DNA of 64,000 bases, from NCBI RefSeq assembly GCF_000308475.2, contig NZ_BAFT02000043.1, positions 62,001 through 126,000 of the forward strand. Reading direction: 5' to 3'. The DNA is from Nocardia brasiliensis NBRC 14402 (GTDB taxonomy: Bacteria; Actinomycetota; Actinomycetes; Mycobacteriales; Mycobacteriaceae). The first letter of the stretch is position 1, and the number at the start of each line of letters is the position of its first letter. Positions 9,511 through 18,440 of the stretch are shown here, one piece after another. The position numbers and the translations under genes are program-made. The notes under the pieces were generated by a model, which searched no databases, was not told the origin of the DNA, and saw only the letters and a list, made by a program, of their open reading frames with translations.

Positions 9511-10260
9511 TCAGCGCACCGAATAACGCAAGGGCGAGGACACCGATAGGTCCGCGAGCAGCCGGTCGCAGATGACCACCGGCGCCACCCCGGCTCTGGC
9601 CATGCGCGCGACCAGCGCCAGCCGTCTTTCGCAGCTGTCCCATTCGACGGTGAGCTGTCCGCGGCCCGGCCCCGCGTCGACGGTCGCCATGACGCGCGGC
9701 GGGCCGGAGGGCACCGGCTCTTCGATCAGCTTGAGCACCATGCCGCGCTGCCACGCCTGGTAGGTGTCCATATCGGCACCGATCACCAGCTTGTCGGTGG
9801 CGGCGCACAGACCCTGCGCGATCTCCTCGTCGAAGGCGACGCGGTCGAGCCGGAACTTGCGGCACTTGGCCACCACGTCGAGCAGGTCCGCGCGCACCTC
9901 GCACAGCAGCGCGGCTTGGCGATGCCTGCGCCGATCCTGTTCGGACTCCTCGGCGGACAGCTCGCCGGGGTCGGGTTCGAGACCGATCTGTTTGGCTCGC
10001 TCGTGATCTCGGGCCAGGTCGGCCCGCAGCGCGCCGCGCGGATCACGGGCCACCGCGGCCTCATCGATCGCGAACTGCTCGAGAATCTGCGCGGCCCGCA
10101 TCGCGGTCGCACGTTCGGAGGTGTGCTCGATCAACTCGGCGCCGAGGGTGAGTGCGGCGAGCACCAGGCTGTCCAGCCTGCGCCGAGCCAGCACCACTTC
10201 GCGCACCAATTCGAGTTCCAGTTGTTCGCGGGCAGCTGGGCTATCAAGGCCCATAGCCAT
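9511..10260 (-). CDS. Hypothetical protein, function unknown
   Basis: 249 residues from ATG at 10258-10260 (MAMGLDSPAAREQLEL), preceded by aaagggg. It is helical and charged through most of its length (LVREVVLARRRLDSLVLAAL, ERATAMRAAQILEQFAIDE, EESEQDRRRHRQAALLCEVR), then shows a beta-like C-terminal part (PRVMATVDAGPGRGQLTVEW). There is no signal peptide, membrane segment or motif I recognise. It sits between kstR2 and the ipdF-like SDR in the same orientation but is separated from both, so a link to steroid breakdown is only positional. Confidence 0.6.
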   Translation of the reverse strand: MAMGLDSPAAREQLELELVREVVLARRRLDSLVLAALTLGAELIEHTSERATAMRAAQILEQFAIDEAAVARDPRGALRADLARDHERAKQIGLEPDPGELSAEESEQDRRRHRQAALLCEVRADLLDVVAKCRKFRLDRVAFDEEIAQGLCAATDKLVIGADMDTYQAWQRGMVLKLIEEPVPSGPPRVMATVDAGPGRGQLTVEWDSCERRLALVARMARAGVAPVVICDRLLADLSVSSPLRYSVR

Positions 10261-10504
10261 CGCCCCTTTGGAGAGTGCGGGTTCCGATCTCAACCAGCAT
10301 GGCACAACCCGGCGACATCTGCCGTCGGCTTTTCTACCTGATCAGCCGCCCATTTGCCGGAGGTGCGCCCGAGCGTGCCCGCGACCGCATTCTGCCGTGC
10401 TCGACGGTCCGTCCAGTCCGTCCCGACCGGACTGTTCCGGGCCGCGAGCCACCGGTCGGCTACCCGATGCGAACCGGGGCGTACGACCGCAAACCTGAAC
10501 CGGC
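10261..10504. other. Intergenic region, no gene seen
   Basis: 244 bp between the ipdF-like stop and the start of the hypothetical gene. I see no convincing ORF, hairpin or operator. It must contain the promoter of the hypothetical gene. Confidence 0.4.
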
Positions 10505-11299
10505 TCAGGCTCGTTGGCTGCTGACCGACACCACCTCACCGGTCAGGTATGTGGTGTAGTCGCTGGCGAGCATGGCGATGGTGGCCGCGACCTCCCACGG
10601 CTCCGCGGCCCGGCCGAACGCCTCGCGCTCGGAGAGCCGGTCCAGCAGTTCGGTCGAGCTGACCTTGTCCAGAAATGCGTGCCGCGCGATGCTGGGCGCG
10701 ACCGCGTTGATCCGGACCCCGAGGGCGGCGGCCTCGACGGCACTGCACCGGGTCAGCGCCATCACGCCCGCCTTGGCCGCGGCGTAGTGCGCCTGGCCGT
10801 GCTGCGCGCGCCAGCCGAGCACGCTCGCGTTGTTGACGATCACGCCGCCGTGCCCGGCGGCCCGGAAGTAGTTGAGCGCCGCGCGCGTGCAGCGGAAGGT
10901 GCCGTTGAGGGTGATGTCGAGCACGCGATCCCACTGCTCGTCGGTCATGTCGACGACCGGTGTCTCCCCACCGAGGCCGGCATTGTTGACCATGATGTCG
11001 ATCCGTCCGATCGCCTCGGCCGCCCCACGCACCAGCGCGTTCACCTGCTCGGTGCTTTGCACGTCGCAAGCGATCGAAGCGACCTTGCGGTCGGGGAATT
11101 CGGCCGCGAGTTCGGCCGCCGTCTCGGCCAAACGTCGCTCGTGCCAATCGGAGACGACCACATCGGCGCCCTCGGCGAGCAGCCTGCGCGCGGTGGCCGA
11201 GCCGATGCCGGTGCCCGCGGCCGCGGTGATGACGGCGGCACGTCCGGTGAGCAGACCGTGTCCCGGAATCGGCTGGGACGCCACGGAGAGGTCGGTCAT
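10505..11299 (-). CDS. ipdF: IpdF-like short-chain dehydrogenase (Rv3559c-like)
   Basis: A 264-residue SDR with cofactor motif TAAAGTGIG (residues 25-33), NNAG (105-108), Ser159, Tyr172 and Lys176 (YAAAK). In M. tuberculosis the gene beside fadE30 is ipdF, which oxidises the ring C hydroxyl of a HIP-derived CoA ester. ATG at 11297-11299 overlaps the fadE30 stop by 4 nt, so the two are translationally coupled and share the KstR2-controlled promoter at 12511-12587. Confidence 0.85.
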   Translation of the reverse strand: MTDLSVASQPIPGHGLLTGRAAVITAAAGTGIGSATARRLLAEGADVVVSDWHERRLAETAAELAAEFPDRKVASIACDVQSTEQVNALVRGAAEAIGRIDIMVNNAGLGGETPVVDMTDEQWDRVLDITLNGTFRCTRAALNYFRAAGHGGVIVNNASVLGWRAQHGQAHYAAAKAGVMALTRCSAVEAAALGVRINAVAPSIARHAFLDKVSSTELLDRLSEREAFGRAAEPWEVAATIAMLASDYTTYLTGEVVSVSSQRA

Positions 11300-12510
11300 C
11301 CTCGTGCCTCACGCGGTAGGCCGAGCACCCGCTCGGCGATGATGTTGCGCTGCACTTCGTTCGAACCTCCGTAGATGGTGTCGGCGCGGGTGAACAGGTA
11401 CAGCCGCTGCCATTCGTTCAGATCGTCTGCGTCGGCAACCAGGCCCGCGGGCCCCAGCACGGCCATCGCCAATTCGCCGAGTCCGCGATGCCAGTTGGCC
11501 CACAACAGTTTCGCGACCGAGGCCTGGCCGCCGTCGGTGACACCCGCACCCTGCATGGTGCGGATGGCGTGCGCGCGCAGCACCCGCAGGCCGACCCAGG
11601 CGCGATCGATCCGCTCCGCGATCAACGGATCGGCGGCGGCGCCGGTGCGCCGGGCCAGGGCCTCGACATCCGCCAGTTCCCTGGCGAACCGGATCTGCTG
11701 GCCGAGCGTGGAGATACCGCGCTCGAAGGTCAGCGTGCCCATGGCGATCCGCCAGCCCTCACCCGGTTCACCGACGACCAGGTCCGCGGCGGTGCGCGCG
11801 TCGTCGAAGAAGACCTCGTTGAACTCCGAGGTGCCGGTCAACTGAATGATCGGCCGCACATCGATGCCCGGCTGATTCATCGGAACGAGCAGGTAGGACA
11901 GGCCGTGGTGGCGGGTGGAGCCGGGTTCGGTCCGGGCGATCACGAAGCACCAGTCGGCGACGTGGGCCAGTGACGTCCAGATCTTCTGTCCGTTGATCGA
12001 CCACTCGTCGCCGTCGCGACGGGCCGAGGTGGTGATCGCCGCCAGGTCCGAGCCCGCGCCGGGTTCGGAATACCCCTGGCACCACAGTTCGGACACGGTG
12101 CGGATGCCGGGCAGGAAGCGGTCGCGCTGCGCCTGGGTGCCGAAGGCGAGCACCGTCGGTCCGAGCAGTTCTTCGCCGACATGCGAAACCCGCGCGGGCG
12201 CATTCGCTTTCGCGTACTCCTCGTGGAAGATCACCTGCTGGCGCACGCTGGCCGCCCGGCCGCCGTATTCCTCCGGCCAGCCGAGGCAGGTCCAGCCCGC
12301 GGCGGCCAGATGCCGGTCCCAGGCGAGGCGTTCGTCGAACGCCTCGTGCTCGCGGCCCGGTCCGCCGAGTCCGCGCAGCTCGCGGTACTCGCCGTTCAGG
12401 TTGTCCGCGAGCCACTCGCGCACGTCGGCGGCGAATTGCTGGTCCGCGCTCGCGGAAAACCGCCCGCCCGAACCGGCGGTATCGGATTCTGAGGTCTGGA
12501 TCGCACCCAC
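11296..12510 (-). CDS. fadE30: FadE30, HIP-CoA acyl-CoA dehydrogenase
   Basis: A 404-residue FAD-dependent acyl-CoA dehydrogenase thought to desaturate the propionyl side chain of HIP-CoA, the first beta-oxidation step. Signature elements are WCQGYSEPGAGSDLA (FAD/substrate loop), GQKIWTSLAHVADW, and the C-terminal TIYGGSNEVQRNIIAERVLG. GTG at 12508-12510 is chosen because upstream sequence is the operator. There is no good ribosome site and the KstR2 element is 17 bp away, so the leader must be short. It is divergent from fadD3 and coupled to ipdF. Confidence 0.9.
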   Translation of the reverse strand: MGAIQTSESDTAGSGGRFSASADQQFAADVREWLADNLNGEYRELRGLGGPGREHEAFDERLAWDRHLAAAGWTCLGWPEEYGGRAASVRQQVIFHEEYAKANAPARVSHVGEELLGPTVLAFGTQAQRDRFLPGIRTVSELWCQGYSEPGAGSDLAAITTSARRDGDEWSINGQKIWTSLAHVADWCFVIARTEPGSTRHHGLSYLLVPMNQPGIDVRPIIQLTGTSEFNEVFFDDARTAADLVVGEPGEGWRIAMGTLTFERGISTLGQQIRFARELADVEALARRTGAAADPLIAERIDRAWVGLRVLRAHAIRTMQGAGVTDGGQASVAKLLWANWHRGLGELAMAVLGPAGLVADADDLNEWQRLYLFTRADTIYGGSNEVQRNIIAERVLGLPREARG

Positions 12511-12526
12511 GCCGGTAGGATAACCT

Positions 12527-12540
12527 ACCAAGCACTTGCT
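12527..12540. promoter_or_regulatory. KstR2 operator between fadE30 and fadD3
   Basis: ACCAAGCACTTGCT is a perfect match to the fixed positions of AnCAAGnnCTTGnT. It lies centrally in the 77-bp divergent promoter, so one repressor site can silence fadE30-ipdF and fadD3 onward. Confidence 0.88.
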
Positions 12541-12587
12541 TTGTAGGGCGCGCACATAAGTGCCCTGCACGAACGGTAAGGACAACC

Positions 12588-14141
12588 GTGACAACCCCTG
12601 CACAGACGACACCGCTGGCGCTGCGGCATGCCGCGCAGACGTTCGGCGCCGCGCCCGCGCTCGCCGACGGCGCGGTCCGGCTGGACTGGACGCAACTGCA
12701 CGCCGCGGTCCTGGACGTGGCGCGGGCGCTGATCGCACGCGGTGTGCAAGCCGGCGACCGCGTCGCGATGTGGGCGCCGAACACCTACCACTGGGTCGTC
12801 GCCGCGCTCGGCGCGCACTACGTCGGCGCCGCGTTGGTGCCGTTGAACACCCGCTATGTCGCCGCGGAAGCCGCGGACGTGCTGGCCCGGGTGGACGCGC
12901 GGGCACTGTTCATCGCCGGCACCTTCCTCGGGCGCGATCGCCTGGCCGAATTGCGCTCGACCGCACCGGATCTCAGCATCGAGACGGTGGTCGTCATCCC
13001 GGTCGAACCGGGCACCACGACCACCGACGCCACCGCGTTCGACTGGTCCGAGCTGGCCGGGATCGCGGAAAAGTCCACGCTCGCCGAGGCCGAGGACCGC
13101 GCGTCGGCGGTCCGGCCGGACGATATCGCCGACATCCTGTTCACCTCCGGCACCACCGGGCGCAGCAAGGGCACGCTCGTGGCGCACCGCCAGGCGCTCT
13201 CGGTGGTCCGGGCCTGGGCCGAGTGCACCACACTGCGCAGAGACGACCGGTATCTCGTCGTGAATCCGTTCTTCCACAACTTCGGCTACAAGGCGGGCAT
13301 CCTGGCCTGCCTGGTCACCGGCGCCACGATCGTGCCCCAGGCGGTCTTCGACGTACCCGTCACGTTGCGGCTGATCAGCGAAGAGCGGATCACCGTCCTG
13401 CCCGGCCCGCCGACGATCTATCAGACGATCCTCGACCACCCCCGGCGCCGCGACTGCGATCTCGGCACGCTGCGGATCGCGGTGACCGGCGCGGCGACCG
13501 TGCCGGTGGTGCTCATCGAACGGATGCGCGACGAACTCGACTTCGACATCGTGCTCACCGCCTACGGCCTGTCCGAAGCCTCCGGGTTCGGCACCATGTG
13601 CCGCACCGACGACGACGCGGCGACCATCGCGGGCACCTGCGGCAGGCCGATCGCCGACTTCGAACTGCGCCTCGCCGACGACGGCGAGGTGCTGCTGCGC
13701 GGGCCGAACGTGATGCTCGGCTACCTCGACGACCCCGAAAGCACCGCCGCCGCCATTGATTCCGAGGGTTGGCTGCACACCGGCGATATCGGCAGCGTCG
13801 ACGAGCGCGGCTATCTGAAGATCACCGACCGGCTCAAGGACATGTACATCTCCGGCGGATTCAACGTGTACCCGGCCGAAGTCGAGCAGGCCCTCGCCCG
13901 GTTGGACGGCGTGGCCGAATCCGCGGTCGTCGGGGTGCCGGACACCCGGATGGGCGAGGTGGGCAAGGCTTTCGTCGTCCGCAAGGCGGGCGCGTCGCTC
14001 ACCGAAGAACAGGTGCGCGCGCACGCCACCACCGTGCTGGCCAACTTCAAGGTGCCGCGATTCGTGGAATTCCGCGATCAGCTGCCCTACAGCGCCGCCG
14101 GGAAAGTGCTCAAGCGTCAACTACGTGAGGAGATTTCGTGA
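12588..14141 (+). CDS. fadD3: FadD3, HIP-CoA ligase
   Basis: A 517-residue acyl-adenylate-forming enzyme that activates HIP (the C/D-ring propionate) to HIP-CoA, which is also the KstR2 effector in mycobacteria. The P-loop TSGTTGRSKG is at 186-195, the A5 motif TAYGLSEA at about 325, and the C-terminal catalytic Lys506 lies in SAAGKVLKRQ. GTG at 12588-12590 follows aaggac. It is first in a plus-strand operon fadD3-crotonase-fadE31-fadE32-fadE33, whose junctions all overlap or abut. Confidence 0.92.
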   Translation: MTTPAQTTPLALRHAAQTFGAAPALADGAVRLDWTQLHAAVLDVARALIARGVQAGDRVAMWAPNTYHWVVAALGAHYVGAALVPLNTRYVAAEAADVLARVDARALFIAGTFLGRDRLAELRSTAPDLSIETVVVIPVEPGTTTTDATAFDWSELAGIAEKSTLAEAEDRASAVRPDDIADILFTSGTTGRSKGTLVAHRQALSVVRAWAECTTLRRDDRYLVVNPFFHNFGYKAGILACLVTGATIVPQAVFDVPVTLRLISEERITVLPGPPTIYQTILDHPRRRDCDLGTLRIAVTGAATVPVVLIERMRDELDFDIVLTAYGLSEASGFGTMCRTDDDAATIAGTCGRPIADFELRLADDGEVLLRGPNVMLGYLDDPESTAAAIDSEGWLHTGDIGSVDERGYLKITDRLKDMYISGGFNVYPAEVEQALARLDGVAESAVVGVPDTRMGEVGKAFVVRKAGASLTEEQVRAHATTVLANFKVPRFVEFRDQLPYSAAGKVLKRQLREEIS

Positions 14142-15019
14142 TGTCGGAACCGGCTGTCCCGGACGAGGGGGAAGTCGTCACCTACGAGGTGCGCGGCCGC
14201 GTCGCGATCGTGACGCTGAATCGGCCGGATTACCGCAACGCGCAGAACTCGGTGATGACCTACGCGCTCGACGCCGCGTTCGAGCGAGCCGTCGAGGACC
14301 CCGAGGTCGGGGTGATCGTGTTGGCGGGCAACGGAAAACACTTCAGCGCCGGCCACGATATCGGCACGCCGGGCCGCGACCACCACGTGCACTACCCGAA
14401 CAAGGCGACGCTGTGGTGGGACCACGTCGACAAGGCCGGCGGCGACCAGCGTTTCGCCCGCGAACTCGAGGTGTACCTCGGCATGTGCCGGCGTTGGCGG
14501 GAGATTCCCAAGCCGACGATCGCCATGGTGCAGGGCGCGTGTATCGCAGGCGGACTGATGCTCGCCTGGGTATGCGATCTAATCATCGCGTCCGACGACG
14601 CGTTCTTCTCCGATCCGGTTGTGCGGATGGGCATTCCGGGCGTCGAGTACTTCGCGCACCCGTGGGTGATGGGACCGCGTGCGGCCAAGGAGTTCCTGTT
14701 CACCGGCGACCGCTTCGGTGCGGCCCAGGCCAAGGAGTGGGGCATGGTGAACCGGGTCGCGCCCCGCGCGGAGCTGGAAAGCGAGACGCTCGCGCTGGCC
14801 GAAAAGATCGCCACCATGCCGCGCTTCGGTCTCGCGCTGACCAAGAAGGCGGTCAATCAGGCCGAAGACCTGATGGGCATGCGAGCCGGAATGGACTCGG
14901 TGTTCGGCCTGCATCATTTCGCCCACGCGCACAACGCCGAAGTCGGCGCCGATTCGCTCGGCGGCATGAACGCCAAGTCGATGAAGGCCACCGCGACCGG
15001 CGAGAACGGGGCGAAGTAA
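14141..15019 (+). CDS. Enoyl-CoA hydratase family protein in the fadD3-fadE31 operon
   Basis: A 292-residue crotonase. Oxyanion-hole segments HFSAGHDIG (near residue 70) and GACIAGGLMLAW (near 135) are intact. Start ATG 14141 overlaps the fadD3 stop and has GAGGAG at 14127-14132; GTG 14138 is an alternative. M. tuberculosis has no crotonase at this exact place, but related actinobacteria carry an echA13-like gene here. A hydratase after FadE30 would be the logical role, but this is inferred from context. The C-terminus (ADSLGGMNAKSMKATATGEN) is typical of this subgroup. Confidence 0.82.
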   Translation: MSEPAVPDEGEVVTYEVRGRVAIVTLNRPDYRNAQNSVMTYALDAAFERAVEDPEVGVIVLAGNGKHFSAGHDIGTPGRDHHVHYPNKATLWWDHVDKAGGDQRFARELEVYLGMCRRWREIPKPTIAMVQGACIAGGLMLAWVCDLIIASDDAFFSDPVVRMGIPGVEYFAHPWVMGPRAAKEFLFTGDRFGAAQAKEWGMVNRVAPRAELESETLALAEKIATMPRFGLALTKKAVNQAEDLMGMRAGMDSVFGLHHFAHAHNAEVGADSLGGMNAKSMKATATGENGAK

Positions 15020-16162
15020 GTGGACCTCGAGATCGACCAGGCGACACAGGAATTCCAGGCCGAAGTCCGCGATTTCCTGGCCGCACACAAACCCGCGCAA
15101 CCGCTCCCCTCGATGGACACCAAGGCGGGATTCGAGGCCCACCGCGCGTGGGAACGCACCCTCGCCGAGGCGCGCCTGTCCGTGGTCGCGTGGCCGGACG
15201 AGTACGGCGGCCGCGACGTGTCCCTGCTGGAGTGGGTGCTGTTCGAGCAGGAGTACTACGCGGCGAACGCGCCGGGTCGAGTGAGTCAGAACGGCATCTT
15301 CCTGCTGGCGCCAACGCTTTTCGAGCACGGCACGACCGAGCAGCTGGACCGGATCATGCCGCGGATGGCGCGCGGGGACGATATCTGGGCCCAGGCCTGG
15401 TCCGAACCCGAAGCGGGCAGCGACCTCGCGGGCATCCGCTCCACCGCCCGCCGTACCAGCGGCGGCTGGCTGCTGAGCGGCCAGAAGACCTGGAGTTCCC
15501 GTGCGGCGTACGCGGATTGGGCCTTCGGCCTGTTCCGCAGCGACCCCGAAGCCGAACGCCACAAGGGACTGACCTACGTCATGTTCCCGCTCACCGCCGA
15601 CGGCGTTTCGGTCCGGCCGATTCCCCAGCTGGACGGGGAGCCCGGCTTCGCCGAGATCTTCCTCGACGAGGTGTTCGTTCCCGACCGCGACGTGATCGGC
15701 GCGCCCGGCGAAGGCTGGCGGGTCGCTATGAGCACCTCGAGCAACGAGCGCGGACTGTCCCTGCGCAGCCCGGGGCGGTTCAGCGCGACTGCGCAGCGAT
15801 TGATCGACCTCTGGCTCGACCAGGGCGACCAGGCCAACACCGCGCAGCGAGATGCCGTGGTGGACGCCTGGATCGGCAGTGAGGCCTACCGGCTGCACAC
15901 TTTCGGTACGGTCACCCGGCTCAACGAGGGCGGCAAGCTCGGCGCGGAATCGTCGATTACCAAGGTGTTCTGGTCCGAACTCGATATCGCGATGCACGAG
16001 ACCGGGCTCGATGTGCTCGGCGCCGCCGCCGAACGATCCGGGCCGTGGACGGACGGCTACCTGTTCTCCCTTTCCGGCCCGATCTACGCGGGTACCAACG
16101 AGATTCAGCGCAACATCATCGCCGAGCGGCTGCTCGGACTACCGAGAGGAAGCAGCCGATGA
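15020..16162 (+). CDS. fadE31: FadE31, acyl-CoA dehydrogenase subunit
   Basis: A 380-residue acyl-CoA dehydrogenase. FadE31 is reported to form heteromeric complexes with FadE32 or FadE33, and the operon order here supports that. Seen are WAQAWSEPEAGSDLAG, GQKTWSSRAAYADWAFG and C-terminal YAGTNEIQRNIIAERLLG. GTG at 15020-15022 directly abuts the crotonase stop. The next gene overlaps by 4 nt. The likely substrates are late HIP-pathway CoA esters after ring opening. Confidence 0.88.
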   Translation: MDLEIDQATQEFQAEVRDFLAAHKPAQPLPSMDTKAGFEAHRAWERTLAEARLSVVAWPDEYGGRDVSLLEWVLFEQEYYAANAPGRVSQNGIFLLAPTLFEHGTTEQLDRIMPRMARGDDIWAQAWSEPEAGSDLAGIRSTARRTSGGWLLSGQKTWSSRAAYADWAFGLFRSDPEAERHKGLTYVMFPLTADGVSVRPIPQLDGEPGFAEIFLDEVFVPDRDVIGAPGEGWRVAMSTSSNERGLSLRSPGRFSATAQRLIDLWLDQGDQANTAQRDAVVDAWIGSEAYRLHTFGTVTRLNEGGKLGAESSITKVFWSELDIAMHETGLDVLGAAAERSGPWTDGYLFSLSGPIYAGTNEIQRNIIAERLLGLPRGSSR

Positions 16163-17181
16163 GATTCGCGCTCAGTCCCGAACAGCTCGATTTCGGCGGC
16201 AGCGTACGCAAGCTGCTCGACGCCGGGCGCACACCCGCGGCCGTGCGCCATTGGGCGACCGGCGATCCGCGGCCCGGCCGCGCACTCATCCGGCAGCTGG
16301 CCGGTGCCGGTGTGCTCGGCCTGGCCATCGATGACGAACACGGCGGGGTCGGGGCCGAACCGATCGATCTGGTGGTGGCATTCATCGAACTCGGCCGCGC
16401 CGCCGCGCCCGGACCGCTGATCGAGACAGCGGCCGCGATACCTGCTCTCCTGCAGGCACTTCCGGATGACGAACCGGCCGCGCGCTGGTTGCCCGGCCTC
16501 GCCGAAGGCAGTGCGCTGGGCACCCTCTCGTTCACCGCGCCGGAGCAAAGCAGCGTCGCGCTCGATGCCGACACCGCCGAAATGGTGCTGATCGCGGACG
16601 ACGCGCGGTTGTCCACCGCGCAACGCACCGGAACCATCCGATCGATCGATCCGGCTCGGCGGCTGTTCACCGTCGCGGCCGACGAACTGGTCGCCGAGGG
16701 CGACGCGGTGCGCGCGGCCGTCGCCACCGCCTTCGACACCGGGGCGCTGGCCTGCGCGGCGCAGTTGCTCGGCGCGGGCCGGGCACTGCTCGACGCCACC
16801 ACCGGATACGCCAAGCAGCGCAAACAGTTCGGCAAACCGATCGGCGAGTTCCAAGCCGTCAAACAGAAACTCGCCGACGTGCTGATCGGGCTCGATCTGG
16901 CCGAGCCGCTGCTCTACCGCGCCGCGCTCACCATGGCGACACCGACCCGCGGGCGGGACGTCTCGGCGGCCGTGATCGCCTGCGGCGATGCGGCCTACCG
17001 TGCTTCGCGCGCCGCCCTGCAAGTGCACGGCGCGATCGGCTACACCGCCGAATACGACCTTTCGCTGTGGCTCACCCGGGTCACCGCACTGCGCTCCGCT
17101 TGGGGCACAACGGATCTGCATCGCGGCCGGATCGCCCGCGCACTGCGCGACGAGGCGACGGCCGAGCGAGGAACGGCATGA
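16159..17181 (+). CDS. fadE32: FadE32, acyl-CoA dehydrogenase subunit
   Basis: A 340-residue shorter acyl-CoA dehydrogenase-like subunit. C-terminal region: YAKQRKQFGKPIGEFQAVKQ and QVHGAIGYTAEYDLSLWL. The N-terminal domain is more divergent than in FadE31, as usual for the partner subunit in alpha2beta2 steroid dehydrogenases. ATG at 16159-16161 overlaps the fadE31 stop, with AGAGGAAG upstream. In M. tuberculosis FadE31-FadE32 acts late in HIP degradation. Confidence 0.88.
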   Translation: MRFALSPEQLDFGGSVRKLLDAGRTPAAVRHWATGDPRPGRALIRQLAGAGVLGLAIDDEHGGVGAEPIDLVVAFIELGRAAAPGPLIETAAAIPALLQALPDDEPAARWLPGLAEGSALGTLSFTAPEQSSVALDADTAEMVLIADDARLSTAQRTGTIRSIDPARRLFTVAADELVAEGDAVRAAVATAFDTGALACAAQLLGAGRALLDATTGYAKQRKQFGKPIGEFQAVKQKLADVLIGLDLAEPLLYRAALTMATPTRGRDVSAAVIACGDAAYRASRAALQVHGAIGYTAEYDLSLWLTRVTALRSAWGTTDLHRGRIARALRDEATAERGTA

Positions 17182-18233
17182 CGAATACCGAACACCAGGA
17201 GTTCACCGCCTCGGTGCGCGCACTGCTCACCAAGCACGCCGGATCCGCGGCGGTGCGCAAAGCGATGGGCACCGAACTCGGCTACGACCCCGCGCTGTGG
17301 CGGTTGCTGTGCGAGCAGATCGGGGTCGCGGCGCTGGCCGTGCCCGAGGAGTACGGCGGCATCGGGGCAAGTTTGGTCGAATCCCTGCTGGTCGTAGGCG
17401 AGCTCGGGCGCACCCTCGCCGGGGTGCCGATGCTCGGGTCTGCCGTGCTCGGCGCGCAAGCCGTGTTGCTGTCCGGCGATGCGGAGGCGTGTGCACGGCT
17501 CCTCCCTGAAGTCGCCGAAGGCACCCGGACGTTGGCGGTCTGCTGGGCAGGTGCGAGCGGTTGGGACGAAGCCGGAGTCCGCGAGGCGGACGGAAAGCTC
17601 ACCGGTACCGCGCATTACGTGCTCGACGGCGTGGGGGCCGACACCCTCCTGGTGGTCACCGCGAGCGGGCTTTTCGAGGTTCCGGCGGACACCGCGGGCG
17701 TGTCGCGGCGGACGGTACCCACCATGGATCCGACGCGGAAATTGAGCAGCATCACCTTCACCGAGGTCCAAGCGCGCCGCCTCGGCGGCGGAGACCCAAT
17801 CGCCGGGCGCACGCAACTGCGGGAGATCGCCTGGGCCGCAGTCGCAGCCGAGCAGGTAGGCGCCGCCGAACGCTGCCTCGAACTGACCGTCGACTACACC
17901 AAATCCCGCGTCCAGTTCGGCCGCGCCATCGGCAGCTTCCAAGCACTCAAACACCGCATGGCCGACATGTACGTGCTGCTGGAATCCGCCAAGTCCGCCG
18001 CCCAGGCCGCCACCCTCGCGGTCACCGAGCAGTCCCCCGGCGCCGCCGAAGACGTCTGGGTCGCCCGCCTGCACTGCTCGGACGCCCTCACCACCATCGT
18101 CGCGGAAACCGTTCAACTACACGGCGGCATCGCCATCACCTGGGAACACGACGCCCACCTCTTCTTCAAACGCGCCCACGGAGACGCCCACCTCTTCGGC
18201 ACCCCACCCCGCCCCAAAGCCCAAACCGCCTGA
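17178..18233 (+). CDS. fadE33: FadE33, acyl-CoA dehydrogenase subunit
   Basis: A 351-residue acyl-CoA dehydrogenase-like protein, paralogous to FadE32 (YTKSRVQFGRAIGSFQALKH; QLHGGIAITWEHDAHLFFKR). It begins at ATG 17178-17180, overlapping fadE32 by 4 nt, and ends the operon. Having FadE31, FadE32 and FadE33 together suggests two alternative heteromers sharing FadE31, as reported for mycobacteria. Confidence 0.88.
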   Translation: MTNTEHQEFTASVRALLTKHAGSAAVRKAMGTELGYDPALWRLLCEQIGVAALAVPEEYGGIGASLVESLLVVGELGRTLAGVPMLGSAVLGAQAVLLSGDAEACARLLPEVAEGTRTLAVCWAGASGWDEAGVREADGKLTGTAHYVLDGVGADTLLVVTASGLFEVPADTAGVSRRTVPTMDPTRKLSSITFTEVQARRLGGGDPIAGRTQLREIAWAAVAAEQVGAAERCLELTVDYTKSRVQFGRAIGSFQALKHRMADMYVLLESAKSAAQAATLAVTEQSPGAAEDVWVARLHCSDALTTIVAETVQLHGGIAITWEHDAHLFFKRAHGDAHLFGTPPRPKAQTA

Positions 18234-18279
18234 CCCTCAACGCTTTCAGCGTGAGCGAGGTTCCCGCACCCGTTCCGTG

Positions 18280-18338
18280 TTCCCGCACCCCGACTTGCCG
18301 GAAGACACGCCGGGTTCAGAACAACGAGGGGTGCGGGA
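18280..18338. repeat. Intergenic inverted repeat (CCGCAC family), end of fadE33 operon
   Basis: Left arm TTCCCGCACCCCG (18280-18292) pairs with CGAGGGGTGCGGGA (18325-18338), apart from one extra base, with a loop of about 32 nt. A copy of the left core, ttcccgcacc, also lies at 18261-18270. The same core recurs in hairpins near 23.1, 41.6 and 63.6 kb. It probably also works as a transcription terminator between convergent genes. Confidence 0.7.
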
Positions 18339-18350
18339 GTTCGATCATGG

Positions 18351-18440
18351 TCAGCGCTCCTGTGCACGACCGATCTCTTCGGGTGGCAGCGGATCAACCT
18401 CGTCAGGTGAGTAGAAGATTCCATCGATTTCTTCAGGCAT
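18351..18440 (-). CDS. Possible 29-residue small protein downstream of WXG genes
   Basis: Starts MPEEIDGIFYSPDEVDPLPP and ends at TGA (18351-18353). Its ATG (18438-18440) follows a good GGAGATGGAG ribosome site and overlaps the end of the upstream small gene by 8 nt. Very acidic and proline-containing. It could be a genuine tiny gene or the 5' end of a lost longer one. No family recognised. Confidence 0.4.
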   Translation of the reverse strand: MPEEIDGIFYSPDEVDPLPPEEIGRAQER

